A stretch of DNA of 64,000 nucleotides. Origin: Senegalimassilia anaerobia JC110 (GTDB lineage: Bacteria > Actinomycetota > Coriobacteriia > Coriobacteriales > Eggerthellaceae). Every line of letters starts with the position of its first letter. Position 1 is the stretch's first letter. Made by a program: the position numbers and the translations under genes. The DNA is taken from the NCBI RefSeq assembly GCF_000236865.1, contig NZ_HE611014.1, positions 512,130 to 576,129 on the forward strand, given 5' to 3'. Positions 45,260 through 54,138 of this stretch are shown piece after piece. The notes beneath the pieces were generated by a model. The model did no database searches and was not told where the DNA came from. It was given only the letters and a program-made list of their open reading frames with translations.

Positions 45260-45781
45260 ATGGCTCGCAACAAGCAAGAGAACGCCGCAGCTCCCGAGCT
45301 CGAAGAGCGCGTCGTTTACATCAACCGCGTGTCCAAGGTCGTCAAGGGTGGTCGCCGCTTCGGTCTGACCGCGCTGGTGGTCGTGGGCGACCGCAACGGC
45401 CATGTCGGCATCGGCATGGGCAAGTCCCAGGAAGTGCCTACGGCCATCAAGAAGGGCGTGGAGGACGCAAAGAAGAACATGTTCTCCGTGCCGCTGACCG
45501 ACGAGAAGACGCTGCCGCATGAGATCATCGGCGAGTTCGGTGCCGGTCGCGTCCTCATCAAGCCTGCTGTTCCCGGTACCGGCGTTATCGCCGGCGGCGC
45601 TGCTCGTGCCGTCCTGGAGCTGTCCGGTGTGGAGAACGTCCTGTGCAAGTCTCTGGGCACCGACAACGTCATGAACGTCGTCAAGGCCACGGCCGAGGGT
45701 CTGAAGGAAATGCAGTCCCCCGAGTCCGTTGCCGAGCGTCGTGGCATTTCCGTTGCCAAGATCTACGGCTGGAAGGAGTAA
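45260..45781 (+). CDS. rpsE: 30S ribosomal protein S5
   Basis: The 173-residue protein has [20 protein letters not shown], the S5 signature [42 protein letters not shown] and the C-terminal [17 protein letters not shown]. The ATG lies 14 bases after rplR and AAGGGG precedes it. Confidence 0.97.
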   Translation: MARNKQENAAAPELEERVVYINRVSKVVKGGRRFGLTALVVVGDRNGHVGIGMGKSQEVPTAIKKGVEDAKKNMFSVPLTDEKTLPHEIIGEFGAGRVLIKPAVPGTGVIAGGAARAVLELSGVENVLCKSLGTDNVMNVVKATAEGLKEMQSPESVAERRGISVAKIYGWKE

Positions 45782-45784
45782 CCC

Positions 45785-45976
45785 ATGTCCGACGCTAAGA
45801 AGACGCTGCGTCTTACGCAGGTGAAGAGCTCCATCGGTTACAAGAAGGATCAGGCTGCAACGCTGAAGGCCCTGGGTCTCGGCAAGATTGGCCGCTCCAT
45901 CGATCAGGTCGACAATGCCAACATCCGTGGCATGATCTTCAAGGTGAAGCATCTCATCAAGGTGGAGGAGCTGTAA
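45785..45976 (+). CDS. rpmD: 50S ribosomal protein L30
   Basis: The 63-residue protein shows LRLTQVKSSIGYKKDQAATL, KALGLGKIGRSIDQVDNANI and GMIFKVKHLIKVEE, standard L30. It starts three bases after the rpsE stop. Confidence 0.96.
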   Translation: MSDAKKTLRLTQVKSSIGYKKDQAATLKALGLGKIGRSIDQVDNANIRGMIFKVKHLIKVEEL

Positions 45977-45993
45977 AGTTCCCAATCGCCACC

Positions 45994-46022
45994 TTGGCAT
46001 ACTTACCCGTCTAGGGTATAAT
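45994..46022 (+). promoter_or_regulatory. Internal promoter for rplO-secY
   Basis: TTGGCA (45994-45999) and TATAAT (46017-46022) are 17 bases apart in a 160-bp gap. It would allow rplO and secY to be transcribed separately from the upstream r-protein genes. Confidence 0.78.
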
Positions 46023-46135
46023 TATTGATTGGCGTGTCGGCTTCCGGCGCGCCAATCGGCTGTATTGGAAGTTTGCTGGCGGCGAGCTGCCAGCACCGGG
46101 CGGGAGCCCGGTAAGCTATCTGCAAGGAGAAAAGA

Positions 46136-46585
46136 ATGGAACTCAAGGACCTCAAGCCCGCAGAGGGCTCTCGTAAGAACCGCAAGCGCGTCGGCCGCGG
46201 CCACGCTGCCGGTCAGGGCAAGACCGCCGGCCGCGGTATGAACGGCCAGAAGTCCCGCTCCGGTGGCGGCAAGGGCGCCGGCTTCGAGGGCGGCCAGACC
46301 CCGCTGGCACGTCGTCTGCCGAAGCTGCCCGGCTTCCGCAACATCAACCGTGTCGAGTACCTGCCCGTGAACGTCTCCCGTCTCGAGGAGAAGTTCGAGG
46401 CCGGCGACGTCGTCGATGGCGCTTCTCTGAAGGCCAAGGGCATCATCAAGCATGAGGACGCCCTGGTGAAGGTTCTCGGCGATGGCGACATCACCAAGGC
46501 CCTGACCGTCAAGGTCGATAAGGTTTCTGCCTCCGCCAAGGCGAAGATCGAGGCAGCTGGCGGAAAGGTCGAAGAGCCTTGCTAA
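46136..46585 (+). CDS. rplO: 50S ribosomal protein L15
   Basis: The 149-residue protein shows [20 protein letters not shown], the Gly/Arg-rich [21 protein letters not shown] segment and [17 protein letters not shown]. Its stop overlaps the secY start by seven bases. Confidence 0.97.
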   Translation: MELKDLKPAEGSRKNRKRVGRGHAAGQGKTAGRGMNGQKSRSGGGKGAGFEGGQTPLARRLPKLPGFRNINRVEYLPVNVSRLEEKFEAGDVVDGASLKAKGIIKHEDALVKVLGDGDITKALTVKVDKVSASAKAKIEAAGGKVEEPC

Positions 46586-47859
46586 GCTCTATCATCGACG
46601 CGTTCAAGGTTCCCGAGCTGCGCAAGAAGATCTTGTTCACGCTGGGCATCCTTGCGCTCTATCGATTCGGTTCCTACGTGCCGGTTCCGGGCATCCCGTT
46701 CCGCGAGTTCGCTGACTCGTTCCAGGATTCGGGCGTGTCCATGACCATGCTGGACCTGTTCACCGGCGGCGCGCTTTCGAACTTCTCGGTATTTTCGTTG
46801 GGCATCATGCCCTACATCACCGCATCCATCATCATGCAGCTGATGCAGGGCGTTATCCCGGCGGTGGGCCGTTGGGCGAAGGAAGGCGAGACCGGCAGGC
46901 GTCGCATCACCCAAGTCACGCGTTACCTGACGCTGGCGCTTGGCCTGATCAACGCCATCGGCTACCTGCTGCTGTTCAAGTCCCCGCAGTACGGCGTGGT
47001 GTTCTCTTCCGAGGTCCCCGAGATCGTCACCGACATCCTGGTGGTGTTCACGTTGGTGGCCGGAACCGCGTTCATCATGTGGATGGGCGAGCTCATCACG
47101 CAGCGCGGTGTCGGCAACGGCATGTCGCTCATCATCTTCGTGAGCATCGTCAGCCGTGTGCCTTCGGCCATCTTCTCTTCGGTGAACCTGACCACCGATA
47201 CCGGCATGGGCATTGCCATTACGGTGCTCATCCTGGCAGTGGTGCTCGTGTGCATTCCCGCGATCATCTTCGTGGAGCGTGCGCAGCGTCGCATCCCGGT
47301 GAACTACGCCAAGCGCGTGCAGGGTCGTAAGATGATGGGCGGTCAGTCCACCTACATTCCCTTGAAGGTGAATGCGGCGGGCGTCATCCCGATTATCTTC
47401 GCAAGCTGCCTGATCTACTTCCCGGCTCAGCTTGCTGCTCTGTTCAATGTGGGTTGGTTGACGGCGTTCGCCGATGCCATCTCCACGGGTTGGGTGAACT
47501 GGATCCTCACCATCGCGCTCATCGTCTTCTTTGCGTATTTCTACACCTCCATGGTGTTCAATCCCGAGGAGACGGCGGACAACCTGCGCAAGCAAGGCGG
47601 CTTCATTCCTGGTGTGCGTCCCGGTTCCGCTACCGTGACTTACATCAAGAACGTGCTGCATCGCGTCACGCTTCCGGGCGGCATCTTCATCGCGGTCATC
47701 GCGGTCGTGCCGACCATTATCTTCTACTTCACCGGCAACACGCTTATCCAGGCGTTCGGCGGTACTTCCATCCTCATCATGATCGGCGTTGCGCTCGATA
47801 CCATGAGCAAGGTTGAAAGCCAGTTGAAGATGCATAACTACGAGGGGTTCTTCAAGTAA
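46579..47859 (+). CDS. secY: Protein translocase subunit SecY
   Basis: SecY forms the protein-conducting channel. The 426-residue protein has ten hydrophobic helices, the N-terminal [30 protein letters not shown] region and the conserved [28 protein letters not shown], and [21 protein letters not shown]. The best start is TTG 46579, inside the end of rplO, with GGAAAGG upstream; it matches the typical SecY N-terminus. A strong terminator follows. Confidence 0.95.
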   Translation: MLSSIIDAFKVPELRKKILFTLGILALYRFGSYVPVPGIPFREFADSFQDSGVSMTMLDLFTGGALSNFSVFSLGIMPYITASIIMQLMQGVIPAVGRWAKEGETGRRRITQVTRYLTLALGLINAIGYLLLFKSPQYGVVFSSEVPEIVTDILVVFTLVAGTAFIMWMGELITQRGVGNGMSLIIFVSIVSRVPSAIFSSVNLTTDTGMGIAITVLILAVVLVCIPAIIFVERAQRRIPVNYAKRVQGRKMMGGQSTYIPLKVNAAGVIPIIFASCLIYFPAQLAALFNVGWLTAFADAISTGWVNWILTIALIVFFAYFYTSMVFNPEETADNLRKQGGFIPGVRPGSATVTYIKNVLHRVTLPGGIFIAVIAVVPTIIFYFTGNTLIQAFGGTSILIMIGVALDTMSKVESQLKMHNYEGFFK

Positions 47860-47880
47860 GGAAACCTTGCAGTTACCGAT

Positions 47881-47907
47881 AGGGAGGGCCTTAGGGCCCT
47901 CCCTTTT
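47881..47907 (+). terminator. Strong terminator after secY
   Basis: AGGGAGGGCC and the complementary GGCCCTCCCT pair with a very short loop, followed by TTTTTG. A TATGAT box (47911-47916) comes right after and may help start adk. Confidence 0.85.
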
Positions 47908-47957
47908 TGTTATGATGGAGAAGCATTATCTGCATATCTCGAAAGGATTGCTTCACC

Positions 47958-48584
47958 ATGAACATCGTGTTGCTGGGCGCCCCGGGCGCCGGTAAGGGCA
48001 CGCAGGCTGCCAAGCTGGTCGAGGATTGCGGCCTGTGCCATATCTCCACGGGCGACATCCTTCGCGCTGCCGTTAAGAATCAGACTCCCCTGGGCGTTAA
48101 GGCCAAGGGCTTCATGGACGCCGGCGAGCTGGTTCCCGATGATCTGATCATCGATCTGATGAAGGAGCGCATCGAGCAGCCTGACACCGAGAAGGGCGTC
48201 ATCCTGGACGGTTTCCCGCGTACCACCACGCAGGCTGTGGCTCTTGATACCATGCTCGCCGAGCTGGAGCGCCCGCTGAATGCCGCTCTGCTCATCGACG
48301 TCGACTTCGAGGTTATCGTCAAGCGTCTGACCTCTCGTCGTATGTGCAAGGAATGCGGCCACATCGGCTCCGTCGCTGACGCTGCATGCCCCGCATGCGG
48401 TGGTGAGATGTATCAGCGCGACGACGACAACGAGGCCACGGTTCGTAACCGCCTCGACGTCTACGAGAAGTCCACGGCTCCGCTGATCGACTACTATCGC
48501 GGCTGCGACCTGCTCGTGTCCATCGACGGCGACCGCGACGTCGACGTTGTGTATGCTGATGTGAAGCAGACTCTTGGTCTGTAA
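47958..48584 (+). CDS. adk: Adenylate kinase (zinc LID type)
   Basis: Adk balances AMP, ADP and ATP. The 208-residue protein shows the P-loop GAPGAGKGTQ (residues 7-16), HISTGDILRAA, GFPRTTTQA and a LID domain with two cysteine pairs (CKEC, CPAC) that bind zinc. GAAAGGA precedes the ATG. The usual next genes map and infA do not follow. Confidence 0.96.
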   Translation: MNIVLLGAPGAGKGTQAAKLVEDCGLCHISTGDILRAAVKNQTPLGVKAKGFMDAGELVPDDLIIDLMKERIEQPDTEKGVILDGFPRTTTQAVALDTMLAELERPLNAALLIDVDFEVIVKRLTSRRMCKECGHIGSVADAACPACGGEMYQRDDDNEATVRNRLDVYEKSTAPLIDYYRGCDLLVSIDGDRDVDVVYADVKQTLGL

Positions 48585-48617
48585 CATCTGCCGTAAAACG
48601 TGCATATTGCTTGAGAG

Positions 48618-48648
48618 GGGAGGGGTGAAACTACCCCTCCCTTTGCTT
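48618..48648 (+). terminator. Intrinsic terminator after adk
   Basis: GGAGGGGT-GAAACT-ACCCCTCC is an eight-base stem followed by CTTTGCTT. Confidence 0.75.
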
Positions 48649-48670
48649 ATCCCGTATAATGGTTCGCCGT

Positions 48671-50848
48671 ATGCCTACCATGAAACAGAACATATCCTAC
48701 TGGCACCAGCAGCTTATGCTTAAGCATGGCGCTACGGTAAAGCACGTCTTGAAAAGCGTCGTGTTGTTGGTGCTTGCGGCCTTGGTGCTGGAAACGTTCG
48801 TGTTCAACTTCAATTACTTTCGTACGGCGGGGTACCACACTACTAACCTGAACAATCGCTTGGCGCTTACGAAGACGCTTGACAACCAGTATCGAGTTAC
48901 CGAGGTTAATCACGTCATCGAGTTCAAGAACCTCAACTCTGAGGTTCACAACGTGTGGTTGAACTTCGATTACCGGCAACCTGCCCAGCAGCTGAAGGTG
49001 AAGATTCAGTTCACCGACGAGGCTCATAGCACGTATTTCGATTCTACTGAGTACACAGTTGGCGTGCCCGAGGTGGACGTCAATACGCTGTGCGATCAAA
49101 GCGAGTACATCAATCTGAACACCACGGGGTTGGTGTCCAATCTCAAGATCACTATCACCGGCGAGGATATCAACTACCCGGTGAAGCTCTCGGACGTGTC
49201 CATCAACGCGCGAGAGCCGTTCCTGTTCAACCAGACGCGCTTCTTGCTAACGTTGGGCATTCTGTCGCTTGCGTTCATCTTCCGTCCGAAGTCTGCTATT
49301 TACCGCATCGGCATCGTTCGCAATCCCCGTAAGTCGAAAGCCGCGCTTATCACCGCCGTGGCAATCGAGATCGTGCTGCTCAGTTCCTATTTGTTCATGG
49401 GCTCGAACTTGGTAGGCGTCGCTACCAGCACGTACAATTCCGGCTCCTGGGATGGCACCGGCATCGCCAACACATTTAAAGTTGGCGGTGAGAATGCTCA
49501 GCAGTACGCCGAGCTTGCCAAATCCATGGCCCATGGCCAGTTGTACCTGGAGGAAACCCCTCCGCAATGGCTTCAGGAAATGGACGACCCTTACGACAAG
49601 GGCGCCCGCGATGAGCTGCAGAAGGAAACGGGCGAGGAGTACCTTTTCGACGTTGCCTACCACGACGGGCATTACTATGTGTACTTCGGCGTGGTTCCCG
49701 TGCTCGTGTTCTACTTGCCGTTCTATTTGCTGACCGGGTCGAATTTCCCGACGGCCATCGGCGTGCTCATAGCCGTCATCATGTTCGTGCTGGGCTGCTC
49801 GGCTCTGCTCGACAGGTTCGCGCGCTATCACTTCAAGCGCGTCAGCCTTGGCTTGTACCTGTTGCTGCAGATTCCGCTGGTTATGTGCTGCGGCATCTTG
49901 TATCTGCTGAAGTTCCCCACGTTCTACTCGCTTCCCATTTCCATGGGTCTGGCGTTTTCGGTTTGGGGCTTGTATCTGTGGATGCGCGGCCGTGCGGCGA
50001 AGCGTCCTTGCGGTTGGTATCTGGGCGGAAGCCTGTGCATGGCCCTGGTTGTCGGATGCCGTCCGCAGCTTATCGTGCTGTCGCTGGTGGCATTCCCGCT
50101 GTTCTGGCGCAAGTACATCACGAAGCGAACCATCCTCACGCGCAAGGGTGCGATCGAGTTCGCTTGCTTGATGGCGCCGTACATTGTGGTGGCGGTGGGG
50201 TTGATGCTGTACAATCATGCGCGCTTCGGCAGCTTTACCGATTTCGGCGCGAACTACAACCTGACGGTCAATGACATGACCAAGCGCGGTTGGAACATCG
50301 GGCGTCTGGCTCCGGCGTTGTTCGCGTACTTCCTGCAGCCGCCATCTATGACCGGCGTGTTCCCGTTCCTGCAGCCTGCTCCGTTCGAGACCACGTATTT
50401 GGGGCAGACCATCAAGGAGGTCACGTTCGGCGGCGTGTTGGCATGCCTTCCCATCCTGTGGATCCTGCCGTTCTCGCGCCGTATCTTGGCCTTGCGTTTC
50501 ATGCAGCGCTCGACGCGCACTATCGCCGGCGTCATCATCGCCTTGCTGTTCGGCGGCGTGGTGGTTGCGCTCATGGATGCGCAGATGGCGGGCATCCTGC
50601 AGCGCTACTATGCGGACTTCAGCTTCATGTTCCTGGCGGCATCGGTGCTTCTGGCGTTTATCGTCAACGAGAACCTTAGACCCGGGTCGACGGCCCAGGT
50701 GCTGCTCATGAAGGGGCTGCTGGCGCTCGTCTGCATCTCGGTGCTGTATATCTCGCTTATCTGCTTCGTCCCGGAAACCGGATGGTTCTCCGATATCTAC
50801 CCCTGGTCGTATCAGGACATCATCGAGACGGTGCTGTTCTGGACCTAG
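48671..50848 (+). CDS. Large polytopic membrane protein, GT-C glycosyltransferase-like
   Basis: The 725-residue protein has an N-terminal membrane helix (about residues 26-48) and an extracytoplasmic beta-rich part of about 120 residues. Roughly a dozen further hydrophobic segments follow, with a long soluble loop between them (about residues 255-320). Motifs such as YVYFGVVPVLVFYLPFYLLTG are typical of GT-C-type membrane glycosyltransferases or polymer-assembly proteins in Actinobacteria; I cannot name the substrate. A TATAAT box at 48655-48660 overlaps the ATG at 48659, so the start is more likely 48671 or 48680, with little or no leader. No Shine-Dalgarno sequence is seen. Confidence 0.7.
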   Translation: MPTMKQNISYWHQQLMLKHGATVKHVLKSVVLLVLAALVLETFVFNFNYFRTAGYHTTNLNNRLALTKTLDNQYRVTEVNHVIEFKNLNSEVHNVWLNFDYRQPAQQLKVKIQFTDEAHSTYFDSTEYTVGVPEVDVNTLCDQSEYINLNTTGLVSNLKITITGEDINYPVKLSDVSINAREPFLFNQTRFLLTLGILSLAFIFRPKSAIYRIGIVRNPRKSKAALITAVAIEIVLLSSYLFMGSNLVGVATSTYNSGSWDGTGIANTFKVGGENAQQYAELAKSMAHGQLYLEETPPQWLQEMDDPYDKGARDELQKETGEEYLFDVAYHDGHYYVYFGVVPVLVFYLPFYLLTGSNFPTAIGVLIAVIMFVLGCSALLDRFARYHFKRVSLGLYLLLQIPLVMCCGILYLLKFPTFYSLPISMGLAFSVWGLYLWMRGRAAKRPCGWYLGGSLCMALVVGCRPQLIVLSLVAFPLFWRKYITKRTILTRKGAIEFACLMAPYIVVAVGLMLYNHARFGSFTDFGANYNLTVNDMTKRGWNIGRLAPALFAYFLQPPSMTGVFPFLQPAPFETTYLGQTIKEVTFGGVLACLPILWILPFSRRILALRFMQRSTRTIAGVIIALLFGGVVVALMDAQMAGILQRYYADFSFMFLAASVLLAFIVNENLRPGSTAQVLLMKGLLALVCISVLYISLICFVPETGWFSDIYPWSYQDIIETVLFWT

Positions 50849-50935
50849 GCGGCGGCGTGCGGTGGGTGGCCTTCGCACGCGCTAGCTTCTATTGTCAACC
50901 CCGACCGATTTCAACGGCGAAAGAAAGGGCATCAC

Positions 50936-51661
50936 ATGCAACTGTTCATCGAGGAGACCTACGAGGATATGAGCCGTCGCGCGGCTGATCTGATCGCCGC
51001 GCAGCTGATCGTGGACCCGGCTTCCACGCTGGGCTTGGCAACCGGCTCCACGCCTATCGGGCTGTACGCGGACCTGGTGGAGGACTTCCGGGCCGACCGT
51101 ATCAGCTTCGAGCAGGTCACCACGTTCAACCTGGACGAGTACCGTGGCCTGTCCCCCGAGCATGACCAGAGCTATCGCTACTTCATGCAGAAGAACCTCT
51201 TCGACCATGTCGACATCGACCCCGAGGCAACGAGCGTCCCCGACGGCGCCAATCCTGATGCACAGGCCGCTTGCGAGTCTTACGAGCAGGCCATCAGCGA
51301 AGCCGGCGGCATCGACCTGCAGCTGCTGGGTCTGGGCCACAACGGTCACATCGGCTTCAACGAGCCCTGCGACGAGTTCCCCGTGCGCACCCATGTGGTC
51401 GAGCTGACGGAGAGCACCATCAACGCCAACAGCCGTCTGTTCGAGTCCATCGACCAGGTTCCCCGCGAGGCCTACACCATGGGCATCGGCACCATCATGA
51501 AGGCGCGTGCCATCCTGGTGGTGGCCAGTGGCGTCGATAAGGCGCAGATTGTGCGCGACGCGTTCTTCGGCCCCGTCACGCCGCAGGTTCCCGCGTCCGT
51601 GCTGCAGCTGCACCCTAACGTCACCGTCGTGGTGGACGCCGAGGCCGGCTCGCTGCTGTAA
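50936..51661 (+). CDS. nagB: Glucosamine-6-phosphate deaminase
   Basis: NagB turns glucosamine-6-phosphate into fructose-6-phosphate and ammonia. The 241-residue protein shows LGLATGSTPIGLY, TTFNLDEYRGL with the catalytic Asp, GLGHNGHIGFNEP with the catalytic His, and YTMGIGTIMKARAILVVASG. It is a short NagB lacking the C-terminal allosteric segment of the E. coli enzyme (266 residues). AAAGAAAGG precedes the ATG. It opens an amino-sugar gene set with nagA next. Confidence 0.94.
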   Translation: MQLFIEETYEDMSRRAADLIAAQLIVDPASTLGLATGSTPIGLYADLVEDFRADRISFEQVTTFNLDEYRGLSPEHDQSYRYFMQKNLFDHVDIDPEATSVPDGANPDAQAACESYEQAISEAGGIDLQLLGLGHNGHIGFNEPCDEFPVRTHVVELTESTINANSRLFESIDQVPREAYTMGIGTIMKARAILVVASGVDKAQIVRDAFFGPVTPQVPASVLQLHPNVTVVVDAEAGSLL

Positions 51662-51693
51662 GGCGAACCGGTGCCATAATCGATAACACATTC

Positions 51694-51725
51694 GAAGGGC
51701 TTTCCGCGCATGCGGAAGGCCCTTC
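51694..51725 (+). other. Hairpin between nagB and nagA
   Basis: GAAGGGCTTTCCGC and GCGGAAGGCCCTTC form a 14-bp stem with one T-G pair and a four-base GCAT loop. There is no T-run, so it looks like an attenuator or processing signal rather than a full stop. Confidence 0.5.
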
Positions 51726-51749
51726 CATATTTGAAAGGAGCATGCGGGT

Positions 51750-52895
51750 ATGCGCATTGCAAACGGCAAGGTGTTCGACGGTCAATGCTTCCGCGAACGC
51801 GATGTGGTAGTGGAGGGGCAGACCTTCTCCAGCATCGAGGCATCGGGAGACGTAGCGTGCGGCGCGGGTGGCGCCGCCGATACGCTGGACGCTTCGGGAT
51901 GCTATGTGATTCCAGGCCTGATAGATGTGCACTTCCACGGTGCCATGGGCCACGATTTCTGCGATGCGTCCGATGAGGGCATCTCCGCCATCGCGGCATA
52001 CGAGGCAAGCCGTGGCGTGACCTCCATCTGCCCGACTACCATGACGCTTCCTGAAGAGCGCCTGGCTCCCATCGTGGCCAGCGTGGCCGCGCATGAAGCA
52101 GCAGCGGGGGAGGCCGGAATCGTGGGCATCAACATGGAAGGTCCCTATATCGCCCCCGACAAGGTGGGCGCGCAGAATCCTGCGTACGTACGCAGCGCCT
52201 CCATCGAAGAGTTCGGCCGCCTGCAGCAGCAGGCTATGGGCCTCATCAAGCTGGTGGACGTGGCTCCCGAGCAGCCGGGCAACCTGGAGTTCATCCGCCA
52301 GATGTCCCATGACGTGCGCGTCTCCGTAGCCCATACGTGCACAAGCTATGATGACGCGTGCGCGGCCTTCGATGCCGGCGCGCGCCATATGACGCACCTG
52401 TTCAATGCCATGCCCGCATTGCATCATCGAGAGCCCGGCCCTATTGCCGCCGGTGCGGAGCGTAACGACGTAACGGCCGAGATCATCGCCGACGGCGTGC
52501 ATATCCATCCCGCTATGGTGCGCCTGGCGTTCGCTCTGTTCGGCGACGATCGCATGATCTTGATCAGCGACAGCCTGCGCGCCTGCGGGCTCGGTGATGG
52601 CGAATACGAGCTGGGCGGCCAGCAGTTCTTCGTCAAGGGCAATCGCGCCACCATCGCCAACGGCAGCCTTGCCGGCAGCGTTTCCGACGTGATGGCGTGC
52701 ATGCGCACGGCGGTGCGCACCATGGGCATCCCGCTGACCAGCGCCGTGAAGGCTGCAACGGTCAATCCGGCCCGCGCCTTGGGCCTTGACGGCAAGCTCG
52801 GCGCCATCGCCCCGGGTTATCAGGCCGATGCCGTGGTGCTCGACCGCGACCTGAACATCAAGCACGTGGTGCTTCGAGGGAAGGCCATCGCGTAG
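51750..52895 (+). CDS. nagA: N-acetylglucosamine-6-phosphate deacetylase
   Basis: NagA removes the acetyl group from GlcNAc-6-phosphate. The 381-residue amidohydrolase shows VIPGLIDVHFHGAMGHDF, the metal-site GINMEGPYIAP, VSVAHTCTSY, HMTHLFNAMPALHHREPG and ISDSLRACGLGDG with the catalytic Asp. A final NPARALGLDGKLGAIAPGYQAD motif is typical of the family. GAAAGGAG precedes the ATG. Confidence 0.95.
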   Translation: MRIANGKVFDGQCFRERDVVVEGQTFSSIEASGDVACGAGGAADTLDASGCYVIPGLIDVHFHGAMGHDFCDASDEGISAIAAYEASRGVTSICPTTMTLPEERLAPIVASVAAHEAAAGEAGIVGINMEGPYIAPDKVGAQNPAYVRSASIEEFGRLQQQAMGLIKLVDVAPEQPGNLEFIRQMSHDVRVSVAHTCTSYDDACAAFDAGARHMTHLFNAMPALHHREPGPIAAGAERNDVTAEIIADGVHIHPAMVRLAFALFGDDRMILISDSLRACGLGDGEYELGGQQFFVKGNRATIANGSLAGSVSDVMACMRTAVRTMGIPLTSAVKAATVNPARALGLDGKLGAIAPGYQADAVVLDRDLNIKHVVLRGKAIA

Positions 52896-53003
52896 CGATA
52901 GGTCGACCGGTTGCGCCGATGCGATGCGCTTTGCGCCGTTCGGGTGCCTGTTCGCGCCGTAAGGCGGATTCCATCCTTTGTTTGTGAAACGTTGGCCAGC
53001 GCG

Positions 53004-53033
53004 TTGACGAACGGCGAACCCCGATACTATGCT
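53004..53033 (+). promoter_or_regulatory. Candidate promoter of the NanA-like gene
   Basis: TTGACG (53004-53009) and TATGCT (53028-53033) are 18 bases apart, about 45 bases before the start codon. Confidence 0.55.
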
Positions 53034-53077
53034 CATTGAAGTTTGCTCAACAAAAAGAAAGAGGCAAGGTACTCATC

Positions 53078-54022
53078 ATGACCGATTCCCCGTTCCACGG
53101 CGTAATCCCCCCGGTGGTCATCCCGCTGACCGAGAAGAAGCAGCTTGACCTGGAGGCCTTCGAGCGCTCCATCAACCGTATGATCGACGCCGGCGTCGAC
53201 GGCTTATTCTTCCTGGGCTCCTCGGGCGAGGTTGCGTTCCTCACCGACGCCCAGCGTTACCATGTGCTGCAGGAGGCCGTGGCCATCGTGAACCATCGCG
53301 TGCCCGTGCTTGCCGGCGTCATCGACATGGAAACCCTGCGCGTGGTCGATCAGGCCAAGCGCGCCAAGGGCTTCGGCGTCGACGCGCTGGTCGCTACCGC
53401 CCCGTTCTACGCCCTGGGCGGCCCGAAGGAGACTGAGCGTCACTTCCGCGCCATCCGCGAGCATACCGACCTGCCGCTGTTCGCCTACGACCTGCCCGTG
53501 TGCGTGCACACCAAGCTCGACCCCACCATGCTGGTGCGTCTGGGCAAGGACGGCGTGCTGCAGGGTGTGAAGGACTCCTCCGGCGACGACGTCAGCTTCC
53601 GCTGGCTGGTGCTCGAAAACGAGGACGCCGGTCATCCGCTGCAGCTGCTCACCGGCCATGAGGTGTGCGTCGACGGCGCGTACCTGGCAGGCGCCGACGG
53701 CAGCGTGCCGGGCCTGGCCAACCTCGACCCGCACAGCTACGTGGAGCAGTGGAAGGCCGCTCAGGCCGGCGACTGGAACCGCGTCAAGGAGATCCAGGAT
53801 CACCTTGCCCGCCTGATGTTCCTGACCCGTGTGGTCAAGGCCACCGTCGGCTTCGGCGCCGGTGTGGGCGCGTTCAAGACGGCTTTGTGGCAGATGGGCG
53901 TGTTCAACACGAACCAGATGCGCGAGCCCGTCCAGGCGCTCGAGGGCGAGGATGTCGCGGCCATCGTCGAGGTCATCAAGAAGGCCGGCCTCATGGACGC
54001 GGACGCTCCCATCCGCAAGTAG
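53078..54022 (+). CDS. nanA: DapA-superfamily aldolase, probable N-acetylneuraminate lyase
   Basis: The 314-residue beta-alpha barrel protein shows FLGSSGEVAFLT, the catalytic-tyrosine region FAYDLPV and the Schiff-base lysine in GVKDSSGD, the pattern shared by NanA, DapA and related lyases. I infer sialate lyase from its place beside nagA, nagB, a ROK kinase and nanE; sequence alone would also allow a 4-hydroxy-tetrahydrodipicolinate synthase relative. ATG 53078 is chosen over 53036 because AAAGAAAGAGG precedes it. An intrinsic terminator follows directly. Confidence 0.75.
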   Translation: MTDSPFHGVIPPVVIPLTEKKQLDLEAFERSINRMIDAGVDGLFFLGSSGEVAFLTDAQRYHVLQEAVAIVNHRVPVLAGVIDMETLRVVDQAKRAKGFGVDALVATAPFYALGGPKETERHFRAIREHTDLPLFAYDLPVCVHTKLDPTMLVRLGKDGVLQGVKDSSGDDVSFRWLVLENEDAGHPLQLLTGHEVCVDGAYLAGADGSVPGLANLDPHSYVEQWKAAQAGDWNRVKEIQDHLARLMFLTRVVKATVGFGAGVGAFKTALWQMGVFNTNQMREPVQALEGEDVAAIVEVIKKAGLMDADAPIRK

Positions 54023-54039
54023 CTTTTCTTCGCTTTTGC

Positions 54040-54076
54040 AAGCCGGCGCAGGTTCCACCCGCGCCGGCTTTTTTGT
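54040..54076 (+). terminator. Strong intrinsic terminator between the NanA-like gene and the kinase
   Basis: AAGCCGGCGC (54040-54049) and GCGCCGGCTT (54061-54070) pair with an 11-base loop and are followed by a run of T. Confidence 0.88.
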
Positions 54077-54138
54077 TTGCGGTACCATGGTTGGCACCAG
54101 GTGATAAGGTGCTTTTCGAAAAGGGAAGGGTGGGGTGC

